From: Vibrio fortis
GTDB taxonomy: Bacteria > Pseudomonadota > Gammaproteobacteria > Enterobacterales > Vibrionaceae
NCBI RefSeq assembly: GCF_000695685.1
Contig: NZ_JFFR01000009.1
Coordinates: 161,967 to 225,966 of the forward strand
DNA: 64,000 bases
Direction: 5' to 3'
Shown: positions 9,335 through 18,401 of the stretch, piece by piece
Layout: each line of letters opens with the position of its first letter
Numbering within the stretch: the first letter of the stretch is position 1
Translations under genes and position numbers: made by a program
Notes under the pieces: model-generated
Seen by the model: the letters and a program-made list of their open reading frames with translations, nothing else
What the model was told of the DNA's origin: nothing
Databases searched by the model: none

Positions 9335-10669
9335 ATGTCTGCAACGCTGATCAAAAATGCCCAAGTGGTGAATGAAGGGGTGGTTATTGAGACTGACGTG
9401 AGAATTGTCGGTCAACGCATTGATAGGATTGCAAAGGGGATTGAGGCGCATTCTGATGACTCAATCATTGATGCAAAAGGTCGTTTTCTTATTCCGGGAA
9501 TGATTGATGACCAAGTGCACTTTCGCGAGCCTGGTTTAACCAACAAAGGCTCCATCGCTTCAGAATCTCGCGCTGCGGTAGCTGGAGGTATCACCAGCTA
9601 CATGGAGATGCCGAATGTAAACCCTGCGACGACCACGATTGAAGCGCTCGAGAAAAAATTCGCTATCGCAGAAGAGCGCTCGTTAGCCAACTACTCCTTC
9701 TACTTGGGTGCAACGGAGGACAACTTAGAGCAGATCAAGCGATTAGACCCAGCGATTCACTGTGGCGTGAAAGTGTTTATGGGGGCATCGACAGGTAACT
9801 TACTGGTGGAGGCTCCGGATGCTTTAGAAGCGATCTTCCGTGATTCTCCTGTGCTTATCGTTACCCACTGTGAGAGCGGTCCGGTAATCCAGAAAAATCT
9901 AGATAGACTTAAGCAGTCAAAAGCGACATTGGAAATAGATGATCATCCAGTGCTAAGAGATGACGAGGCGTGTTATGCATCTTCTTCTTATGCGGTTGGT
10001 TTAGCTAAGAAGCACAACAGTCAGCTGCATGTTTTACACATTACGACTGAGAAAGAGCTCGCTCTGTTTGACAAAGGACCGATTGAGGGCAAGAACATCA
10101 CCGCTGAAGCGTGTGTGCACCACCTTTGGTTCAGCAACGAAGACTACGCGACGTTAGGCAACCAGATTAAATGTAACCCTGCTGTGAAATACCCTAGCGA
10201 TCGAGACGCGATCGTAGCGGCTCTTCAGACGGGCCAAATCGATATTATTGCTACTGATCACGCGCCTCACACTTGGGAAGAAAAACAGGTTCCTTATGAG
10301 CAAGCGCCAGCGGGTTTACCGCTTGTACAGCATGCATTGTTGACCCTGTTCGATCACGTCAATAGCGAGCGTATGACGATTGCACAGGTCGTTCAAAAAA
10401 CGGCCCACAACCCATCTATCCGTTACGGCATTAAAGAGCGTGGATTTATCCGAGAGGGGTACTTTGCTGACTTGGTTCTTGTCGATATTGAATCTTCAAC
10501 AGAAGTGACCCACGAAAACAGCTTATATCATTGTGGTTGGACGCCTTTCGCTGGACATACTTTCTCTTCACGTATTGATGGCACTTGGGTCAACGGTCAA
10601 CTTGTGTATGAGAACCAAACCGTGACTGACCAACCAGTTAAAGCGATGCGCCTAGCATTTGAGAGATAA
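9335..10669 (+). CDS. Dihydroorotase-like amidohydrolase, PyrC2 type
   Basis: Probable zinc-starvation paralogue of dihydroorotase, the third enzyme of pyrimidine synthesis. It has the amidohydrolase order: GMIDDQVHFREPG near residue 55, a bridging-lysine region GVKVFMGASTGN, then THCE, LHITT and ATDHAPH. The first histidine of the usual HxH metal pair is glutamine (Q60, with H62 kept), which I recall also from Bacteroidetes-type dihydroorotases. The start at 9335 (444 residues) fits the family; the longer in-frame 5' extension does not. AAGGAG lies 13 bases upstream, a long spacing. It is followed by gamma-carbonic anhydrase-like and COG0523 genes, the set Pseudomonas keeps under Zur. Confidence 0.85.
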   Translation: MSATLIKNAQVVNEGVVIETDVRIVGQRIDRIAKGIEAHSDDSIIDAKGRFLIPGMIDDQVHFREPGLTNKGSIASESRAAVAGGITSYMEMPNVNPATTTIEALEKKFAIAEERSLANYSFYLGATEDNLEQIKRLDPAIHCGVKVFMGASTGNLLVEAPDALEAIFRDSPVLIVTHCESGPVIQKNLDRLKQSKATLEIDDHPVLRDDEACYASSSYAVGLAKKHNSQLHVLHITTEKELALFDKGPIEGKNITAEACVHHLWFSNEDYATLGNQIKCNPAVKYPSDRDAIVAALQTGQIDIIATDHAPHTWEEKQVPYEQAPAGLPLVQHALLTLFDHVNSERMTIAQVVQKTAHNPSIRYGIKERGFIREGYFADLVLVDIESSTEVTHENSLYHCGWTPFAGHTFSSRIDGTWVNGQLVYENQTVTDQPVKAMRLAFER

Positions 10670-10705
10670 TTTAAGTTTCAAAACCTGTTGTTGTGAGTAA
10701 GTAGT

Positions 10706-11266
10706 ATGTTAAGAAGAAATCCAAGCGGTCATATGCCGCAAATCTCTGAAAAGGCATTTATCGACCCTACAGCCATCATCTGCGGTAAGGTTATTATCGA
10801 AGAGAATGTATTTATTGGCCCATACGCTGTGATTCGTGCTGACGAGGTGAATGAAGAAGGTGATATGGAAGCGATTGTCATCAAGCGCGATACCAACATC
10901 CAAGATGGGGTTGTGATTCATTCGAAAGCTGGAGCGGCGGTCACCATTGGCGAACGCTCTTCTATTGCCCACCGCTCAATTATTCACGGACCTTGTGAAG
11001 TGAGCGACGACGTTTTTATTGGCTTCAACTCAGTGGTGTTCAATACTGTTATTGGTAAAGGTTGTGTGATCCGCCATAACTGCGTGGTTGATGGGAGAGA
11101 CCTTACAGAGAATTTCCATGTGCCACCGATGACAAATATTGGTGCTGAATTTGACTTAAATAGTATCTCTAAGGTGCCGCCAGAGTATTCGGCGTTTTCT
11201 GAATCGGTTGTCTCAGCGAATCACACCCTTGTTCAAGGCTATAGGAGAATTGCCAATGAGCTCTAA
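10706..11266 (+). CDS. Gamma-carbonic anhydrase-like hexapeptide protein
   Basis: Left-handed beta-helix protein of the gamma-carbonic anhydrase/YrdA family. Repeated [IV]G hexapeptides run through the protein (VFIGPYAVIRAD, VTIGERSSIA, VFIGFNSVVF, TVIGKGCVIR). Histidines in VVIHSKAG and AHRSIIHGP occupy the positions of the three metal ligands, so metal binding is likely. At 186 residues it has family length; an internal ATG at 10733 is a possible alternative start. It begins 36 bases after pyrC2 and its end overlaps the start of the COG0523 gene by 11 bases, so the three are an operon. Probably a zinc-sparing or iron-using paralogue. Confidence 0.82.
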   Translation: MLRRNPSGHMPQISEKAFIDPTAIICGKVIIEENVFIGPYAVIRADEVNEEGDMEAIVIKRDTNIQDGVVIHSKAGAAVTIGERSSIAHRSIIHGPCEVSDDVFIGFNSVVFNTVIGKGCVIRHNCVVDGRDLTENFHVPPMTNIGAEFDLNSISKVPPEYSAFSESVVSANHTLVQGYRRIANEL

Positions 11267-12257
11267 ACAAGCTTCTATTTCAGGAGTGCCCACCAATATT
11301 ATTACTGGCTTCCTTGGGGTGGGAAAAACCTCTGCCATTCTTAACTTAATGAAGCACAAACCGGAAGGCGAGAAATGGGCTGTGCTGGTTAATGAGTTTG
11401 GTGAGATAGGTGTGGATGGCAGCCTGATTAAAGGGCAGAAGCCTGACTCTCAATCGGTGTTTATTCGTGAAGTCCCTGGCGGGTGTATGTGCTGTGCGGC
11501 TGGTTTACCTATGCAGATCGCGCTTAATCAACTGCTCACTGAAGCGAAGCCTGATCGCCTGTTGATTGAACCGACTGGTTTGGGTCATCCAAAAGAAGTA
11601 TTGCAGGTCTTATCATCTGAGCACTATCGCACGGTACTATCGCTTCAAAAGAACATTACCTTGGTTGATGCACGTAAACTTGCAGATCCTCGTTACACTG
11701 AGCACGATACCTTCAATCAACAAATTGCCATCGCTGATACCGTTGTCGGTAATAAAATTGACCTCTACCAAGACGGCGATAAAGAGAAACTAGAGGCATA
11801 CGTCGCTAAGGTGGCAAAACCTAACACCAGAGTCGTTTTTGCGGAGCACGGTGAGATTGCTCAGCATGAATTTGATGGCGATACCCAAGCACACGCTCAT
11901 GAACATCACCATCATCATCACGGCCACAGTAAGCCATTAGCATCGGAACTACCAATGCCAGAAGAGGGTGTTATTAAAGCCCGCAACAGTGGTGAAGGTT
12001 TTCACAGTGAGGGATGGCGTTTCTCTGCAGACAAGGTATTTGAGCGCGAAGCCGTTGTTAAACTGTTGTTGACGATCGATGTAGAGCGTATGAAAGCCGT
12101 GTTTATCACCCAAGACGGCATTTTTGGTTACAACCAAACAGCAGACGGCCTGACGGAGACTGAGTTGGATGATTGCAGCGAAAGCCGTATAGAGGTGATA
12201 GCGACAGAAATTGATGCAGAACTAGAGAGCAAATTGCTGAGCTGCTTGACTGCTTAG
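11256..12257 (+). CDS. COG0523 (CobW/P47K) GTPase, putative zinc metallochaperone
   Basis: G3E-family GTPase thought to deliver metal to client enzymes under zinc starvation. The Walker A loop is GFLGVGKT (18-25), the metal-binding CxCC is C77-M-C-C80, and the switch region is EPTGLGHP. A histidine-rich stretch (HAHEHHHHHHGH) near residue 215 adds metal-binding capacity, and the CobW C-terminal domain follows. The ATG at 11256 has AGGAG at 11243-11247. It is the last gene of the pyrC2 operon and is followed by a terminator. The link to Zur is inferred from the box at 9216 and the conserved neighbours. Confidence 0.88.
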   Translation: MSSKQASISGVPTNIITGFLGVGKTSAILNLMKHKPEGEKWAVLVNEFGEIGVDGSLIKGQKPDSQSVFIREVPGGCMCCAAGLPMQIALNQLLTEAKPDRLLIEPTGLGHPKEVLQVLSSEHYRTVLSLQKNITLVDARKLADPRYTEHDTFNQQIAIADTVVGNKIDLYQDGDKEKLEAYVAKVAKPNTRVVFAEHGEIAQHEFDGDTQAHAHEHHHHHHGHSKPLASELPMPEEGVIKARNSGEGFHSEGWRFSADKVFEREAVVKLLLTIDVERMKAVFITQDGIFGYNQTADGLTETELDDCSESRIEVIATEIDAELESKLLSCLTA

Positions 12258-12302
12258 AGTCAACAGTTTGCCAAACTGCCTATTGTGAGGTGGTTAAAAA
12301 TG

Positions 12303-12347
12303 AGCCCCTTAAACGCTTCATTGTGTTTTAGGGGCTTTTGTTTTTTT
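12303..12347. terminator. Terminator after the COG0523 operon
   Basis: AGCCCCTTAAA pairs with TTTTAGGGGCT, followed by TTTTGTTTTTTT on the plus strand. Confidence 0.8.
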
Positions 12348-12414
12348 AGAAGGTTCGAGCTTGAGGCTGGGTAGCACCAGTATTCGCCAGAATGTCGTGT
12401 GGTTGTACAAATTA

Positions 12415-13287
12415 TTAAGCCACAATGACCTTTTTCTTTTCCGCCAATGCCATCGCGATATTCGCTGCGCTATAGGCACTTTCGTTAATAAAGTGCGGGT
12501 AGACCTCTTTGTCGCTCTCCCAAAGTACATCGTATCCGAAGAAGGTAGCCAGTATCGGATCACCTTGCTTAACCACTTCAAAGTCACGCCCGCATATTGT
12601 TGGGTGCACCGTTGCTGCGCGCATGCCGTCGTGATCGAGCGGGATTTTAACTTCTTCGAGGTAGTAATAGGCGTCGTAGTTTTCTACTTCTCCAACCTGA
12701 TCCAAATTATGTTTTTCGACATAGTCTAGTACCAAGGTCAGCATCTGTTTCATTAGCTCTAATGAGCTGTAGGTTAACGAGCCATGTGCTTGAGCGCCAA
12801 CTTCAATCATGATGCCATGCTGACCTGTGGTGCAAAGGTATGGTTGTTCCTGCCAAGGTTTGCGATCTTCAAACAGAATATTAGATTCTGGCATACGTTG
12901 TTTCACATACGCGCCCATCTTTTCATAGAAAGGGTCGTTTGAGAGCAAGATTAAGGTTGCCCCCATGTTGCTGGTGGTGTTGTGAAGGTCAACAATCAGC
13001 TGCTTATTGTTGTCTGAATGCATCGAAGCGATTTTCTGCGCAAGTGTTTGTTCAGCATTCGCTTCGCTGTCATCGCTGTTCTTTACTGCAAACTGACGAT
13101 TGAGATCGTCGTCGATGAAACGCACGTTCTTTTTAACGGCTTCTGGGTTTCCTGTTATCGATAGCACCGAAAATGTCGCGCGATCTGCGTTATATAAGCG
13201 GTCTTTGATGAGCTTTTGTAGATAGATTCCTGTTAACTCGTTGCCATGTGTACCCGCAACCAGTAGAACGCGATTTAGTTTGTCCAT
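12415..13287 (-). CDS. Aspartoacylase / succinylglutamate desuccinylase family protein
   Basis: Zinc-dependent M14-like deacylase that probably removes an acyl group from an amino acid such as N-acetylaspartate. Family motifs are GTHGNE near residue 13 (His and Glu zinc ligands), RFIDDDLNR, and DLHNTT carrying the third ligand. The ATG at 13287 gives 290 residues, near the ~300-residue aspartoacylases; 20 more in-frame codons upstream look untranslated. A Zur-like box lies 84-98 bases upstream of the start. The gene is convergent with the pyrC2 operon. AstE in arginine catabolism is an alternative, but no ast genes are nearby. Confidence 0.8.
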   Translation of the reverse strand: MDKLNRVLLVAGTHGNELTGIYLQKLIKDRLYNADRATFSVLSITGNPEAVKKNVRFIDDDLNRQFAVKNSDDSEANAEQTLAQKIASMHSDNNKQLIVDLHNTTSNMGATLILLSNDPFYEKMGAYVKQRMPESNILFEDRKPWQEQPYLCTTGQHGIMIEVGAQAHGSLTYSSLELMKQMLTLVLDYVEKHNLDQVGEVENYDAYYYLEEVKIPLDHDGMRAATVHPTICGRDFEVVKQGDPILATFFGYDVLWESDKEVYPHFINESAYSAANIAMALAEKKKVIVA

Positions 13288-13370
13288 GAGCGTGATGTTC
13301 CAAATGTTACTGCGTTTGAAAACAGTATTGACCAGTATAGCCAGCACTGTGGGATAACAATGTTTAGTAA

Positions 13371-13385
13371 TGTTATATCATAACA
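13371..13385 (-). promoter_or_regulatory. Zur-like box upstream of the aspartoacylase-like gene
   Basis: TGTTATATCATAACA matches TGTTATANTATAACA with one mismatch. It lies in the 323-base divergent gap 13288-13610. It is 84 bases from the aspartoacylase-like start and 225 bases from mdlA, so the former is the more likely target. Confidence 0.65.
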
Positions 13386-13610
13386 AGCGGGTCTTTTGTA
13401 TGAGTTCAACGTTTGTTGGCATCTGCTTAACGTCATTGCTGAATACTTAGCGATGAAAAGCAGAACTTGGATCATCTTAAGCCTATTTGGGATTTTAATT
13501 ATAGTTGACCTTGTCAACTAGTTGCTTTTGGGTTACCTTTGTACTGTAAACGTTAACCCTCATCGACACTGGTTGATAACGCTCCCCAAAAGGCTCAAAG
13601 AAAGACCTAT

Positions 13611-15374
13611 ATGACTAAGTCTCAGTTTTTCGCGCACTACCTGCGTTTGAATCGTAAGTCTTACCTACTTGCGATTGTTTTCATATTTCTCGTTAACTGG
13701 CTGCAGGTTGAAATCCCTCGCTACATCCAGTTGGCGATTGATCTTATCGATGATGCATCGGTGGCTGGTCATGATCAGCTGAAAACGTATATTGCGATTA
13801 TCGTGGTGATGTCGGTGTCGATGATCATTGTGCGAATTTGGTCGCGTATCTATGCGCTTAACCCGGGGCGTATAACCGAAGCCTCTCTCAAAAATACACT
13901 GTTGGAAAAGCTCAATCGGTTACCAAACAGTTTCCATTCTCAGTTTGCGTCAGGGCGTTTAATTTCAATAATTAACAATGACTTGCAAGGCGTACGTTTG
14001 TTGTTTGGTGTTGGTTTTTTGCAGTTTTTCAACGCGTTGTTAGCGTTGTCTTTAACGCCGTTGTGGATGTGGCGCATTTCGCCTGAACTTACCATGTACT
14101 CAGTGATACCGATTATTATCGCGTTTGTCATTTTCCGAGTGGGTTTTGTGAAAATGAAATCGCTGCATATGGAGCATATGAAGCGATTACAGAACTTGTC
14201 TGCACAGTTGATGAGTTACCTATCGGGCATCGATTTGATAAAGAGCCAACAGATGTCACCGTGGGTGAGAGCAGAGACTGAGAAGCTTAATCAGATGTTG
14301 TTGCAGTGCAGAATCAAGATCACACGCATTCAAGTGTTCTTTATGCCTGTTTTAGATTATGCCAATGACCTAATGAAGATCCTGATTCTTGGTTTAGGTG
14401 GCTACATGCTGGTTAATCAAGAGCTTACGCTAGGTGAAATCACTGCTTTCTTAACTTATTCGGTACTGTTAGCCATGCCACTGATGCAGCTCGGGCGTAT
14501 TGCGACCATTTACCAGCGTGGCATTGTGGGCATCACCAGTGCACAAACCATTTTGAATGCGAAGGTGCCTGAACGGGATGAAACGACGTTAACTACCGAT
14601 GAAGTTGAAGCACTGAAAGGCCAAACGCTGTCAGTAAGAAACCTCAGTTATCAATACGAAGGTGAAGAGCGCTTGGTGTTGGATGACATCAGCTTTGATA
14701 TTCCGGCAGGTAAAAAAGTAGGCGTACTCGGTAGTATTGGCTCTGGCAAAACGACACTGGTTAACTGTTTGAATCATCATTTAGATGTGGCAGCAGGGAG
14801 TGTGTTTCTGGGCGACAAAGACATCACTGAGTTTTCGCGCAACGATTTGCGCCGCTACGTTAAAACCGTGACTCAAGACCCATACCTGTTTTCAGCTACA
14901 GTAGAAGAGAACATTCGATTTGGCAGCACTCAGACTGACATTGCTAAAGAACAAGTGGATGAAGTGTTGAACCTTAGCCAGCTTGCGAACGATGTAGCAC
15001 GTCTTGAAATGGGCGACCAAACCTTGGTGGGAGAGAAGGGCATTATGCTATCCGGCGGGCAAAAGCAACGTTTGAGTATTGCGCGTGCGCTACTAGAGCC
15101 TGCTGACCTTATCATCATGGATAACGTCCTCTCAGCTGTCGATTATGAAACCGAAAGAAAGATTCTAGAAGGGCTGTTTAAACGCTTAGAGAATCAATCG
15201 GTGCTGGTGGTTTCACATCGTGTCAACGCACTAGAGTACATGGATGAGATCATTGTCTTGAACCAAGGAAAAGTGATCGCTAAAGGCGATCATACAACTC
15301 TGCTAAAAACATGTCCTTACTACTATGAGACGTGGCAATTACAGCAAAATGAAGCGGAGGCAGCGGCATGTTAA
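13611..15374 (+). CDS. mdlA: ABC exporter half-transporter, MdlA-like
   Basis: First subunit of a heterodimeric type IV ABC exporter in the inner membrane. Six predicted helices (residues ~15-300) are followed by a nucleotide-binding domain with Walker A GSIGSGKTT and signature LSGGQKQR. The Walker B end reads IIMDNVLSAVD, with Asn where the catalytic Glu normally sits, so this ATP site is degenerate; E. coli MdlA also lacks this Glu. At 587 residues it matches MdlA (590). Its stop overlaps the next gene by 7 bases. The substrate cannot be told from sequence. Confidence 0.82.
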   Translation: MTKSQFFAHYLRLNRKSYLLAIVFIFLVNWLQVEIPRYIQLAIDLIDDASVAGHDQLKTYIAIIVVMSVSMIIVRIWSRIYALNPGRITEASLKNTLLEKLNRLPNSFHSQFASGRLISIINNDLQGVRLLFGVGFLQFFNALLALSLTPLWMWRISPELTMYSVIPIIIAFVIFRVGFVKMKSLHMEHMKRLQNLSAQLMSYLSGIDLIKSQQMSPWVRAETEKLNQMLLQCRIKITRIQVFFMPVLDYANDLMKILILGLGGYMLVNQELTLGEITAFLTYSVLLAMPLMQLGRIATIYQRGIVGITSAQTILNAKVPERDETTLTTDEVEALKGQTLSVRNLSYQYEGEERLVLDDISFDIPAGKKVGVLGSIGSGKTTLVNCLNHHLDVAAGSVFLGDKDITEFSRNDLRRYVKTVTQDPYLFSATVEENIRFGSTQTDIAKEQVDEVLNLSQLANDVARLEMGDQTLVGEKGIMLSGGQKQRLSIARALLEPADLIIMDNVLSAVDYETERKILEGLFKRLENQSVLVVSHRVNALEYMDEIIVLNQGKVIAKGDHTTLLKTCPYYYETWQLQQNEAEAAAC

Positions 15375-17155
15375 AAGGCGTTGATATTCAATATCTCAAA
15401 CACCTCCTGCAGTTTGCGAAGAAGTACAAGCGTACCGCATTTATCGGTATTGCGATGCTGCCGCTCACCATTATGACGAGTTTGTTGTTTCCGTGGCTGA
15501 TCATTCAAGTCATCGACGTTCAATTGAGTAATGGCAATATTGATGGCTTGCTGGAATATGTGTTCTATCTGGTCGCGGTACTGATTGTCAGCTATGTGGT
15601 CGATACGACTTACTCTTACAACCTTAGAAAGACAGGGCAACTGACCATCACGGATATGCGCTCGGTGCTGTTTGCTCGTGTTCTCAAGCTTCCACGTAGC
15701 TACTTTGATAACACTCCGATTGGCATCACGCTGTCACGTCTAACCAGCGACCTTGAAACCATTGGTGAAACCTTCATTCAATCTGTGGTCGGTTTGGTAA
15801 AAGACACGCTAAATACGCTCGCTTTGATTGGGATGATGTTTTACATCGATTGGAAGCTCACTTTGATTGTATTAGTGGTGATGCCGCCAGTGACGTATTT
15901 GACTGTGTTTGTCCGTAATAAACTGCGTCAGATGCATCTTATTACTCGTTCGTCATTGGCGCGCGGAATTGGCTTTTTACAAGAAGCCTTGTTAGGCATG
16001 AAAACCGTTCAGTTGTACCGTGCCGAAGAAGTCGTCGAGAAAAGATTCAAAGGCTATACCGATGAGTTTTTAAGAGCGCAGAAGAAGATCAATAAGTACG
16101 ATGCGATTCTGTTTTCGGTGATCTCCGGTGTCACCTCGATAACTATCGCATTGATGATTTGGTTTGGTTCAGAACAGGTTCTGCAGGGGAGCTTAACTCT
16201 GGGTGTATTGATCGCTTTCATCAATACTTTAGAGAAAGTGTTTGTTCCGATTCGTGACTTTACCTCGCAGATTGCTTCTATTCAGAGCTCGTTTGCAGCG
16301 TTTGACCATATTGAAGAGCTATTTGTTGAGCCGACAGAGGAGCAGGGGAGGAAACTGCTGCCGTCACACCAAGTTGAAGAGCAACTGCGTGATTTCGTGA
16401 GTTTGGAATTCAAGAATGTTAGCTTCCGCTATAAGCCAGACGCGCCTTATGTGCTAAAGGATGTCTCTTTCGTTTTAGAGAAAGGCCATCAGATTGCACT
16501 GGTGGGCTCGACAGGCTCTGGCAAGTCGACGATCATGCGTTTGATTTCGAAAACCTATCAGAATTATGAAGGCAGTATTCTGCTTAACGGCATCGAGTTG
16601 TCAGATATTTCAATGGAAGACTCAGCGCACCTGTTTTCATTGATGATGCAAGACGTACACCTATTCGAAGAGAGTGTTCACTTTAATATCGCACTCGGAA
16701 AAGAACATGTTTCTCGTGAACAAGTTGAGCAAGCAGCGCGTTATGTATATGCGGACCAATTCGTTAAGCAATTACCTAATGGGTATGACTTCCATCTTGA
16801 TAAGAACGGCTCGAACTTGTCAGTGGGGCAAACTCAGCTGCTCTCGTTCGCTCGCGCAGTGGCGCAAGGTGGTCAAGTGATGATGCTAGATGAGGCGACC
16901 AGTTCAGTCGATTCAATTACCGAAGATCTGATCCAAAAAGCGATGCAGAAACTGTTCAAAGAGAAGACTGTGATTGCTATTGCCCATCGTTTGAGCACCG
17001 TTCGTCACTCCGACATGATTTTGGTACTGGAGAAAGGTGAAATCGTTGAACGCGGTAATCACAGACAATTGGTTGACCACAGCGGTGTATATGCAGGGCT
17101 ACTCAATGAGTCCATTGTTGAAACCAGCGAACCACAAGCGGTTGGAGCGCAATAA
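15368..17155 (+). CDS. mdlB: ABC exporter half-transporter, MdlB-like
   Basis: Second subunit of the heterodimeric exporter. It has an N-terminal six-helix domain and an ATPase with Walker A GSTGSGKST and a canonical Walker B MMLDEATSSVD, so it supplies the catalytic Glu its partner lacks. Its signature is LSVGQTQ instead of LSGGQ, as in MdlB proteins. At 595 residues it matches MdlB (593). The 7-base overlap with mdlA implies translational coupling. It is followed by a terminator. Confidence 0.83.
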   Translation: MLKGVDIQYLKHLLQFAKKYKRTAFIGIAMLPLTIMTSLLFPWLIIQVIDVQLSNGNIDGLLEYVFYLVAVLIVSYVVDTTYSYNLRKTGQLTITDMRSVLFARVLKLPRSYFDNTPIGITLSRLTSDLETIGETFIQSVVGLVKDTLNTLALIGMMFYIDWKLTLIVLVVMPPVTYLTVFVRNKLRQMHLITRSSLARGIGFLQEALLGMKTVQLYRAEEVVEKRFKGYTDEFLRAQKKINKYDAILFSVISGVTSITIALMIWFGSEQVLQGSLTLGVLIAFINTLEKVFVPIRDFTSQIASIQSSFAAFDHIEELFVEPTEEQGRKLLPSHQVEEQLRDFVSLEFKNVSFRYKPDAPYVLKDVSFVLEKGHQIALVGSTGSGKSTIMRLISKTYQNYEGSILLNGIELSDISMEDSAHLFSLMMQDVHLFEESVHFNIALGKEHVSREQVEQAARYVYADQFVKQLPNGYDFHLDKNGSNLSVGQTQLLSFARAVAQGGQVMMLDEATSSVDSITEDLIQKAMQKLFKEKTVIAIAHRLSTVRHSDMILVLEKGEIVERGNHRQLVDHSGVYAGLLNESIVETSEPQAVGAQ

Positions 17156-17183
17156 GCCTTAAAAATCGTAAAAATGCATGTCC

Positions 17184-17215
17184 AAAGCCTCAGTTAATTA
17201 AGCTGGGGCTTTTTC
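17184..17215 (+). terminator. Terminator after mdlB
   Basis: AAAGCCTCAG pairs with CTGGGGCTTT (one G-T pair), followed by TTTTC. Confidence 0.75.
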
Positions 17216-17282
17216 ATTTGGAACTGACTCTGATTGGCTATTCTACTTTGCAGGCAGGGGAAGAAGCTGGAGCATAACTAAG

Positions 17283-17301
17283 AGTTATACTCGATATAAC
17301 T
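17283..17301 (+). promoter_or_regulatory. Perfect dyad upstream of a LysR gene
   Basis: AGTTATA and TATAACT flank CTCGA. The dyad lies about 155 bases before the LysR start at 17456, in a 300-base gap that otherwise holds only the mdlB terminator. It resembles a LysR autoregulatory site. The half-site spacing is too wide for Zur. Confidence 0.4.
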
Positions 17302-17455
17302 TAGCCATTGTTTGATATTGATAGGGGTGATGGGAATTCTACGTTGTTAACGTTAGAGAATATTTGTGAGTGCTTTCAATCTCAGTAACGGACTATCGAG
17401 GTGTGAGGTATTAGGTCAACCCAACGTTCTTGAAACAGAGCAAGCGGAACAGAAC

Positions 17456-18370
17456 ATGAAAAATACAGACTTTAGCTTAATTCCCTATTTTGTTGTGATG
17501 ATGGAAGAGCTTTCTATCTCCAACACCGCCAAGCGCTTTGGCGTTTCCCAGCCTGCTGTCAGTAAAGCACTAGGTCGACTCAAAGAGACCTACGATGATC
17601 CTCTATTCGTGAAGACTAAAGAGGGCTACCGACCAAGCCGTTTCTGTTACGACATCTATCCACAAATCAAGCAAGCATACGATGCCTTTGAATCGACATT
17701 TCCAAGCAAGCGTAAATTCGACCCAAGCAAAATTGATCGATCCTTCAATGTCGCTTGCATTAGCGGTGCGATTTACTCGGTCATGAAGCGAGTCTCAGAC
17801 ATTCTCTACAAAGAGACGCCTGATATCGGTATTAATGTCGACCCTCTCTATACGGGAGATATCGCGCTCGATTTACGTCAGCATCGATATGACCTCTGTA
17901 TTGCTCATGTCCCGATTAACGACCCAGCTTTAGAGTGTGTACCTTTGGCGAGCGAACGTATGGTGGTGGTTTATGACAAGAATCACCCGCGCTTGGGCGG
18001 CGATATTACTCTTAAAGAATACTTAGCGGAAAAGCACGTGGTTCACAGCATGTGGAACACGGAAGACTCGCCGTTAATGAAAAACAGCAAGTACGCACAA
18101 AAGCGAAAAGTCGCACGTAAAGCTCCGGGTCCATTTGAGATGCTAGACATGGTTAAGGGAACCGATCTGGTTTGCATTAGCCAAGAGTCGGTACTGGAAA
18201 AGTTTGGATTGTTGAAAGAGTTTCAGATGTCGCCTTTGCCGTTTGAGTCAGACTTAGGGATTGAATACTTGGTGTGGCACAAGAGCCGTAATTCGGACAT
18301 GGCACATTCGTGGTTTCGTAAGAAAATTATCGATGCCTCACAAAAAAAGCCCCAATGGGGCTTTAATTAG
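17456..18370 (+). CDS. LysR-family transcriptional regulator
   Basis: DNA-binding regulator with an N-terminal winged helix-turn-helix (SISNTAKRFGVSQPAVSKALGRLKE, about residues 20-44 by position) and a periplasmic-binding-protein-like effector domain. The ATG at 17456 gives 304 residues, the normal length, with the helix-turn-helix in its usual place; an in-frame GTG at 17366 would add 30 residues of non-LysR sequence. It is convergent with the sulfatase gene, whose terminator lies inside the last codons of this gene. The target is unknown; the adjacent sulfatase is a candidate. Confidence 0.85.
   Translation: MKNTDFSLIPYFVVMMEELSISNTAKRFGVSQPAVSKALGRLKETYDDPLFVKTKEGYRPSRFCYDIYPQIKQAYDAFESTFPSKRKFDPSKIDRSFNVACISGAIYSVMKRVSDILYKETPDIGINVDPLYTGDIALDLRQHRYDLCIAHVPINDPALECVPLASERMVVVYDKNHPRLGGDITLKEYLAEKHVVHSMWNTEDSPLMKNSKYAQKRKVARKAPGPFEMLDMVKGTDLVCISQESVLEKFGLLKEFQMSPLPFESDLGIEYLVWHKSRNSDMAHSWFRKKIIDASQKKPQWGFN
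18342..18366 (-). terminator. Sulfatase terminator lying inside the LysR 3' end
   Basis: AAAGCCCC and GGGGCTTT form the stem with a 3-base loop. Read on the minus strand it is followed by seven T, so it serves the sulfatase gene, although it lies within the coding end of the convergent LysR gene. Confidence 0.75.
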
Positions 18371-18401
18371 AGTCTGTTTTAGCAAGGCGTTTGAATTTGG
18401 G

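Noticed and set aside
12361..12729. 122-codon plus-strand frame opposite the aspartoacylase-like gene
   Set aside because: Shadow of a well-supported gene on the minus strand.
17283..17301. AGTTATA-CTCGA-TATAACT as a Zur box
   Set aside because: Half-sites are spaced too widely and lack the outer TG/CA; more like a LysR site.
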